From positions 3,286,001-3,350,000 of the forward strand of contig NZ_CP019450.1 of assembly GCF_001983995.1 (NCBI RefSeq): a stretch of 64,000 nucleotides of DNA. Direction: 5' to 3'. The position numbers and the translations under genes are program-made. Shown here piece by piece: positions 58,452-64,000 of the stretch; within the stretch, counting starts at the first letter, position 1, and the number at the start of each line of letters is the position of its first letter. Origin of the DNA: Halioglobus japonicus (lineage in GTDB: Bacteria > Pseudomonadota > Gammaproteobacteria > Pseudomonadales > Halieaceae). The notes under the pieces were generated by a model. That model was given only the letters and a program-made list of their open reading frames with translations. It made no database searches and was not told the DNA's origin.

Positions 58452-58970
58452 TCAAACGTCGCCCAGGCGGCGCTCCATGACAGTGCATCCGAGGACATGA
58501 CCGCGAATTTTTGCGAATGCCGGCTGATAGGCCACCTGTGAAAAACGCTGCTTCTCCAGGACGCGGCGCGATGCCGGGTTATTGTCCAGCACACGGCCCC
58601 AGAGCCGGCATCCACCAATGCGCTCTCGAGCAACATTCACCAACTGGCGCAAACATGCTGAGGCCACGCCCTGGCCAAAATAGTCTTCGGCCACGCGATA
58701 ACCGACCTCGGCGCTCTGCCCCTGGCTACTGATATCCTTCAGGTTTGCCCGGGCTATGATTGACTCACCGTCACACAACACCAGAGGCACCAGCCGCCCG
58801 GCGCTGAAAAAGTCCCGGCACTCATCAATATGAGCGGTAACGCCGCCGTGTGAATAAAAGGCGTCGGGGCGCGCCGCAATCAACGACTCGAACCAGCGGC
58901 GATTCGCCGACTCGAAGGCCAGCAGCCGATCGGTGTGCTCTGTGCCAAGTATTTCAAATTGCCCCGACAA
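58452..58970 (-). CDS. GNAT family N-acetyltransferase
   Basis: This 172-residue protein of the RimJ/RimL-like GNAT group shows FESANRRWFESLIAARP at the start, VGYRVAEDYFGQGVASACLRQLV (the CoA loop with G-x-G) in the middle, and the VLDNNPASRRVLEKQRF helix at the end. It probably acetylates a protein N-terminus or a small amine. It is separated by 173 nt from the divergent monooxygenase gene. Confidence 0.88.
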   Translation of the reverse strand: MSGQFEILGTEHTDRLLAFESANRRWFESLIAARPDAFYSHGGVTAHIDECRDFFSAGRLVPLVLCDGESIIARANLKDISSQGQSAEVGYRVAEDYFGQGVASACLRQLVNVARERIGGCRLWGRVLDNNPASRRVLEKQRFSQVAYQPAFAKIRGHVLGCTVMERRLGDV

Positions 58971-59143
58971 GCCTCAAGCCCCCTTCGCCAGGCGCTCCAT
59001 CAGAGCGCTCTTTCATCCCTTCCACCTTATTCACTGTACTTCACAAGGGTTCAAGTGACACCTATTTGTGCCCGCGTATTGATTAACAGCAGTTTTTTCT
59101 CAAAAATAGCACGCCAGCAGACAATAACATTTTCGGGAGCCTC

Positions 59144-60627
59144 ATGAGCCAGACCGCAAACATGTCCGACATTCTCGACGTACTCGTTGTTGGCGCGGGG
59201 TTCGGCGGCATATGTGCCGGCATCAAACTGCGCGAAGCAGGTATTGATAACTTTGGTATCTACGACAAAGCCGCAGGCATTGGCGGCACCTGGTGGCACA
59301 ACACCTACCCTGGCGCGGCCTGCGATATTGAATCGCACCTGTATTGCTATTCCTTTGAGCCCAATCCTGACTGGTCACGCAAGTATTCACCACAACCCGA
59401 GATTCAAGCGTATATCGAGCACTGTGCGAATAAGTACGGCATTCGCGATCAGATACATCTACAGCGGGAAATTCGCCAGCACGCTCTCGTGGACGGGCTT
59501 TGGCGCACCACGTTCGCCGACGGCCAGGTGCAATGGTCGCGCCACATTATCTTTGCCACCGGTGGTCTGCACGTACCTGCCTTTCCCGACATACCCGGTA
59601 CATCAGACTTCCAGGGTACCAGCATGCACTCAGCCGAGTGGGACCACACCGTCGACTTTAGCAAAAGTCGAGTCGCCGTGATTGGTTCGGCAGCCAGTGC
59701 AATACAACTGGTGCCGGAATTAGCCAAAGTGGCCGCACATGTGGATGTTTACCAGCGCACCCCCAACTACATTGCCGCGCGCAACGATTTCGCTTACCCC
59801 GGCTGGATGAAAAAACTCTTCGCCAACGTGCCGGGGCTGACTTGGCTGTACCGCCAGTGTTTGTTCTACAAAGGTGATCTTGGCATTTATCCCATTGTCA
59901 AAACCAGCAAAGAAACCCGGCGGCGCACAGCCATGCAGAACATGGTGAAATCCCATATCCGCTCCAGCGTCGACGATACCGAAATGGCAGAGCAGCTTAT
60001 CCCCGACTATCCGATGGGCTGTAAACGCATTCTTATTGCAGACAATTTTTACAGCAGCCTCAACCGCGACAATGTGGCACTGGTGACAGAGGGCATCCAG
60101 GCTATTACTGCCGAGGGGGTCAATACTAACGATAACCGCCATCACCCTGCAGACATCATTGTCTACGCCACCGGTTTCGACATGGAAAAACACCTGGTAG
60201 CCATCGAGGTAATCGGGGCGGATGGAAAAACGCTGGAAGAGCGCTGGGACGAGGGACGCCCCGACGTGTACAAGGGTGGTTTCATTCCCGGCTGCCGAAT
60301 TTTTACATGACGACCGGGCCCAATACAGGCACCGGCACAACCTCAGTCGTAGGAATGATCGAAGCCCAGATGAAGCTCATCATGCAGGCCATCGATTTGA
60401 CGGGCAACAACCAACTGATCGAGCCGACCACCAGCGCCTGTAGCGCCTACGTCGATGATATTCGCAATGCCCTGCGGGGCACGGTATGGGGAGCTGGCGC
60501 GTGTAAGAGCTGGTACGTAAACGACAAGGGCGAGAACGATACGCTCTACCCGTATAGCGCCAGCACTTTCAGACGGGATCATGAAACGCTGCAGCTGGAT
60601 GATTTCAGCCTGTATGCACGCTCCTAG
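59144..60627 (+). pseudogene. Flavin-containing Baeyer-Villiger-type monooxygenase, frame broken near C-terminus
   Basis: This is a FAD/NADPH oxygenase. It shows GAGFGGICAG (FAD site, about residue 18), the Baeyer-Villiger fingerprint region FQGTSMHSAEWDH (about 158-170), a second Rossmann GSAASAIQL (about 184) and, after the break, MTTGPNTGTGTTSV (conserved ATG-type C-terminal motif). The first frame stops at 60308. Adding one C in the short C-run near 60294-60296 joins it to the frame ending at 60627, giving about 494 residues, the normal size. ATG 59144 has a GGGAG site. The loss sits inside the conserved core, so if real the enzyme is dead. A sequencing error is the better guess. Confidence 0.8.
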
Positions 60628-61289
60628 ATCGGCAGTGGAATAAATACCGATCCGGCGGTATGTACGACCTTTGTCACTCGCCGATCGTCCGCATCGCCAG
60701 CGATCTTGGCCATCATTTCCTGTAACACAATAAGCTTGCCAAACAGGCGTTCGAAACTCAGGTTATCGATCTCACCCTGATATTCACTGGTCACCAACCA
60801 GGGACTTCCGTCCGGCCGGCGGTTCTGTCGCAATTTCCAGGCAAGCACTTCAACATTGTGTGCGCTGGTCCACAAAGGTTCAGGCTGCAGTGAATCGAAG
60901 AGAAACAGCTCTTCGTTATATCCATAGGCATGCCGCAACATGCCGCCCAGGCCAACCACCAGCGCAAAGACCCGATCGCCCTTGAACTGCGAATCAAACA
61001 CCAACCCCAATGCATCGGTCTCCTGGCGGCCCCCGAGTTCAGCGAAATTGAGCTCACCGCGATTGTGAACCAATTGCAACAAGCGCTTTTCGAGGTCCAT
61101 GCCAGGGTTCTTGGCCAGCTCTGCGGGATTGCGCTTGTAGAGTTTGACCGTCAGTTCGCGGACCAGGCGACGCGACTCGTCAATGAATTCATCTGCCACC
61201 AGGTCGATATCGGACTTGGCGAGATTCTTGACCTCGTAACCACCACAACCCGCCAATAACAGCGCAAATGACAGCAGCAGCCAGCGCAT
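60624..61289 (-). CDS. Predicted lipoprotein of unknown function
   Basis: This 221-residue protein has a lipobox (LLAGC, residues about 11-15) and a mature domain that is mostly helical and charged. No Cys beyond the lipobox is apparent. ATG 61289 gives the lipoprotein signal; the longer frame overlaps the next gene. It follows the DUF389 gene with a 4-nt gap, so the two share a transcript. I recall similar proteins of about 220 residues next to membrane genes in marine gammaproteobacteria, but cannot name a family. Confidence 0.75.
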   Translation of the reverse strand: MRWLLLSFALLLAGCGGYEVKNLAKSDIDLVADEFIDESRRLVRELTVKLYKRNPAELAKNPGMDLEKRLLQLVHNRGELNFAELGGRQETDALGLVFDSQFKGDRVFALVVGLGGMLRHAYGYNEELFLFDSLQPEPLWTSAHNVEVLAWKLRQNRRPDGSPWLVTSEYQGEIDNLSFERLFGKLIVLQEMMAKIAGDADDRRVTKVVHTAGSVFIPLPI

Positions 61290-61293
61290 AGAT

Positions 61294-63159
61294 TCAGCGC
61301 CGGATGTGGAGTTGTGCTTCCAACTCGATCTCTTGGCCAACACTGCGCGAAACAATTTCCTTTAACGCGTCTATATGCTCGCTATCCAGCGGCTCACGGG
61401 AGCTGACCACCACCGCAATCACCGGCGGGTCGCCCAGGTTCACTCGGTCGCGCACCACGTGCACCTTGCGCCCTAGTAGCTGTAGCTCACCTACCGGGAC
61501 CCGCTCTTCAAGCGAACTCCGCTCGACGAGGTGGGCGAAAGCGACGTACAGCGGCACGCTGATAACTGCCACCAAAAACAGTGATGCCGCCAGTCCCTTG
61601 CGGGCGCGCTCGAAGGGCGCAAAGCCCAATACCAGAAAGGTGACACTGGCGGCCACAGCGATGCCCACCAGGTTGGTGGTCAGCAGGAGCAGTGCGCCCG
61701 ACGCCATATTCCAATCGCCCCACCCCAGCCCGATACCCGCCACACTCAGCGGCGGCACCAGAGCCACGGCGATGGCCACCCCGGCAAGACTTTTGGCAAT
61801 CTCCTCCTTTGCATGCGCATAGGCGCCGGCGATGCCTGATATCACCGCAATCATCAGGTCTAACAAGGTCGGCGACATTCGCGCCTGCATCTCAGCAGTG
61901 GCAATATCAAATGGCATTACCCAGGCGAGCAGAATTGCGCAGCCCAGGCCCCAGGCCACGCCAATCGCCAGTGTACGCAGCGAACCGCGGATCAGCGTCG
62001 CCTCAGAACGGGCCAGGCCCATTGCCAGGGAAATAATTGGGGCCATTAGCGGCGCCAGAATCATCGCGCCGATAATCACGGGCGCTGAATTTGCGTACAG
62101 CCCGGTGAGCGCGAGCATGACGCTGAGCACCATCAGGACCTGGAACGACGAACTGGCGGTGGCGTTTTCGCGCAGCGACGTGAACAGCTCCCGATACTCG
62201 CTCTCGCTGGCGTGATTGAACATCGGCAGCTGTTTGCCCTGCATGGCCCGCGCGGCGTCATCGACGGGAACATGATTGATTCGCAGCACCTCCCGCGAGG
62301 AATTGCCGGAAGGCTCTTCCCGGGGCCGCATCGCCGGACCTGGCAATACGCGCAGACTCTTCTCGTGTACACATAACTCGAGATCGTTACCGTGCACCGG
62401 TTTACCGTCGAGCAGATACTCAGTGCCCTCGGGTGCATCCAGGTGGAGAGACTTGCTCTGGATCAGACCGAGATACCCAGGCAGGCGTGAGAACTGAACT
62501 TTACCCGGCAGCGCCAGGCGTAACATAAACCACAGATAGCTAAGAATGCTGCGCGGGGCCAGCGCCAGCAGTGATGCGCGCCCATCGCTGGCACCAGCAC
62601 CGTCTTCAAACCGCCTTCCCACCATGGAACTGCGCGTCTGCGACACTGCCACCAGGCCCAGCGCCGCCAGATTGATTTCCTGCTCTTTGGCGGTAGTAAT
62701 TCGAAAGGGCTTCAAGGTGAGCTGCCCCAGACCTTTGAGCGCGCCGCGGAAAAAACTTGTCGCGGTGTGCTGGCTATTGATATCCCAGGGCCGCAGCGAC
62801 AATACCCGGCCGATCACTACGGATGAAAACACCAGTTCTCCGTTGCAGGTGAGGGCATCGGCCTGAACCGGCTCACAATTGCGATAGTGTTCGACCAGCG
62901 TCGCCATGTCACCCTTAACCCCCAGGGTCACGCAGGCTTCATGAGCATCCGGGTGTGGCAACACCCCTACTGCCCAATTGCGCTCCATGACCAGCGGCGC
63001 AAGATCGCGAATCTGTTCATCACCCAACCACAGCAGCACAATTGCGTCCTGCGGCAGCGCTTCGCGCTCAGCCCAGGGGACAAACTGTAAGCCTTCACCC
63101 CAGGTTTGGGCCCGCTCATCCAGACTGGAGTCATGAATCAGATAGCCGGCATCAACCAT
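61294..63159 (-). CDS. TIGR00341/DUF389 membrane protein with N-terminal diacylglycerol-kinase-like region
   Basis: This 621-residue protein has an N-terminal soluble half of about 300 residues with IQ/LPG-type strands resembling a diacylglycerol-kinase accessory fold (uncertain). The DUF389 membrane domain follows (ANSAPVIIGAMILAPLMAPIISLAMG near residue 380) with about eight helices, then a cytosolic tail. DUF389 proteins are widespread and of unknown function. ATG 63159 overlaps the stop of the upstream hydrolase by 8 nt. It forms an operon with that hydrolase and the downstream lipoprotein. Confidence 0.85.
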   Translation of the reverse strand: MVDAGYLIHDSSLDERAQTWGEGLQFVPWAEREALPQDAIVLLWLGDEQIRDLAPLVMERNWAVGVLPHPDAHEACVTLGVKGDMATLVEHYRNCEPVQADALTCNGELVFSSVVIGRVLSLRPWDINSQHTATSFFRGALKGLGQLTLKPFRITTAKEQEINLAALGLVAVSQTRSSMVGRRFEDGAGASDGRASLLALAPRSILSYLWFMLRLALPGKVQFSRLPGYLGLIQSKSLHLDAPEGTEYLLDGKPVHGNDLELCVHEKSLRVLPGPAMRPREEPSGNSSREVLRINHVPVDDAARAMQGKQLPMFNHASESEYRELFTSLRENATASSSFQVLMVLSVMLALTGLYANSAPVIIGAMILAPLMAPIISLAMGLARSEATLIRGSLRTLAIGVAWGLGCAILLAWVMPFDIATAEMQARMSPTLLDLMIAVISGIAGAYAHAKEEIAKSLAGVAIAVALVPPLSVAGIGLGWGDWNMASGALLLLTTNLVGIAVAASVTFLVLGFAPFERARKGLAASLFLVAVISVPLYVAFAHLVERSSLEERVPVGELQLLGRKVHVVRDRVNLGDPPVIAVVVSSREPLDSEHIDALKEIVSRSVGQEIELEAQLHIRR

Positions 63160-63913
63160 GTACAGACTCCTGACCGAGCAGTGCCTGCAGAGTGCGCCCC
63201 AGCCGCGCAAGATCACCGGGCCTTGATAGACGATGATCGCCGTCCTTTACCAGGTGTACTTCCACATCCGTGGAGGTGAGTTTTTCGGCGAGTTTTAGCG
63301 AAGTGCGCCAGGGAATATCGCCATCGCATTGACCGTGTAGCAGGCGCACCGGCTGGGGAATAGCAATGTCCTCGCCCGCCAGTAGACAGTGCCCTGCGCC
63401 CTCTTCAAGTAATTGCTGGCTGATCGGGTAAGGCTCGCCATCGTCGTAGCAATTGTCGATAAAACACAGCCCAGACAGTTCCAATTGCAGCTTCTGCTCG
63501 GGAGACAAACCATGTTCCGCGAGTCCGCGAGTAAAGTCAGGCGCTGCTGCAATTCCCACCAGGGCACGCACGCGCTCTGATCTCGCCAGCGCAACATGCA
63601 GCATAATCCAGCCACCCATCGACGAGCCGACCAATAGCTGTGGTCCGTCCGTCACCTCATCGAAAACGTGAATAGCGTCTTCTATCCAACGTCCCAACGT
63701 ACCCTCGGCGAAATCACCGCTGGAGCTGCCGTGACCGAAGTAGTCAAAGCGCGTGAACTGGCGTCCCTGTTCGCGACACCATTGATCGAGATACAAGGCC
63801 TTGTCGCCCTGCATATTGGAGTTAAAGCCGCTGAGAAATACGATGCCCGGGCCTACACCCGGCACATGCTCATAGGCAATGGTTGCATCATCAGAGCGCG
63901 ACAGCATTTTCAT
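63152..63913 (-). CDS. Alpha/beta hydrolase (short-chain acyl esterase/palmitoyl-thioesterase-like)
   Basis: This 253-residue protein has a complete catalytic layout: FLSGFNSN near residue 24, the nucleophile elbow GSSMGGW (about residue 95), a late Asp region and the final His in GDHRLSRP. The pattern resembles ABHD10-like and bacterial acyl-protein or peptidase-like hydrolases. ATG 63913 is chosen because it overlaps the TGA of the preceding gene (ATGA). It is coupled at its other end to the DUF389 gene. Confidence 0.88.
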   Translation of the reverse strand: MKMLSRSDDATIAYEHVPGVGPGIVFLSGFNSNMQGDKALYLDQWCREQGRQFTRFDYFGHGSSSGDFAEGTLGRWIEDAIHVFDEVTDGPQLLVGSSMGGWIMLHVALARSERVRALVGIAAAPDFTRGLAEHGLSPEQKLQLELSGLCFIDNCYDDGEPYPISQQLLEEGAGHCLLAGEDIAIPQPVRLLHGQCDGDIPWRTSLKLAEKLTSTDVEVHLVKDGDHRLSRPGDLARLGRTLQALLGQESVHG

Positions 63914-64000
63914 TGGCGCGCCTTCCATACCGCCAGACCCTGGGCATTGAGCTGGGCATCAAAGCGAAAGCTCTCACGCACCTCTCTCATATTTAATTCG
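63910..64000 (-). CDS. C-terminal end of a protein whose start is outside the window
   Basis: The last codons read ...LNMREVRESFRFDAQLNAQG, then LAVWKARQ and TGA, overlapping the next start by 4 nt. The frame is open to the right edge. The phase and overlap indicate a real gene, but too little is visible to name it. Confidence 0.6.
   Translation of the reverse strand, partial: ELNMREVRESFRFDAQLNAQGLAVWKARQ

Overview
The window is about 59 percent GC, densely coded chromosomal DNA from a gammaproteobacterium. Gene order is Pseudomonas-like: gyrA-serC-pheA-tyrA-aroA-cmk-rpsA-ihfB-lapAB-pyrF, then a wbpM-type O-antigen module, and divergently mtaD-ubiG-mupP-yciK. Together with a sodium-pump decarboxylase (oadGAB) and Haliea/Congregibacter-like gene content, this suggests a marine member of the Cellvibrionales/Halieaceae. 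That placement is inference from synteny and protein character, not a database result. I saw no rRNA, tRNA, CRISPR array, prophage or intact insertion sequence.

Layout. 1-3179: an alpha/beta hydrolase cut by the left edge, an iron alcohol dehydrogenase and a small membrane protein. 3189-8324 (minus): a surface-polysaccharide module (WbpM-like dehydratase, WbpL/WecA-like transferase with a broken frame, SDR reductase), then comEA and pyrF. 8338-21252 (minus): lapB, lapA, ihfB, rpsA, cmk, aroA, tyrA, pheA, serC, gyrA. This housekeeping block is interrupted at 10302-11416 by the relic of a surface protein with a sorting-signal-like C-terminus. 21542-25461 (plus): mtaD, ubiG, mupP, yciK and a broken exported protein. 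25458-29785 (minus): rluB, scpB, scpA, yciO, RNase AM. 29853-35281 (plus): yciB, yciI, an SH3 protein, a periplasmic cyclophilin, pdxJ, an NTF2-like protein, a small repeat protein, a sulfotransferase-like protein and an acetyltransferase. 35285-39043 (minus): a thioesterase and oadBAG. Then come dusC, a broken membrane glycosyltransferase, a ThDP enzyme, a small lipoprotein, a POT peptide transporter, a 1027-residue coiled-coil membrane protein, the lutABC lactate-oxidation operon, a LysR regulator, tatD and rapA. The right end holds a decayed DUF302 lipoprotein, a frame-broken Baeyer-Villiger-type monooxygenase and an operon of alpha/beta hydrolase, DUF389 membrane protein and lipoprotein.

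Sequence quality matters here. Eight genes have broken reading frames, and almost every break is repaired by restoring one G or C in a short G/C run. Most may be sequencing or assembly errors. The C-terminal-signal relic and the DUF302 gene also carry in-frame stops, so they look more like genuine decay. No new defence or mobile system was found. The least explained items are the 1027-residue coiled-coil/propeller-like membrane protein, the small aspartate/lysine repeat protein, and the paired direct repeats upstream of the LysR gene. No gene-free stretch longer than about 300 bases remains once the relic at 10302-11416 is counted.
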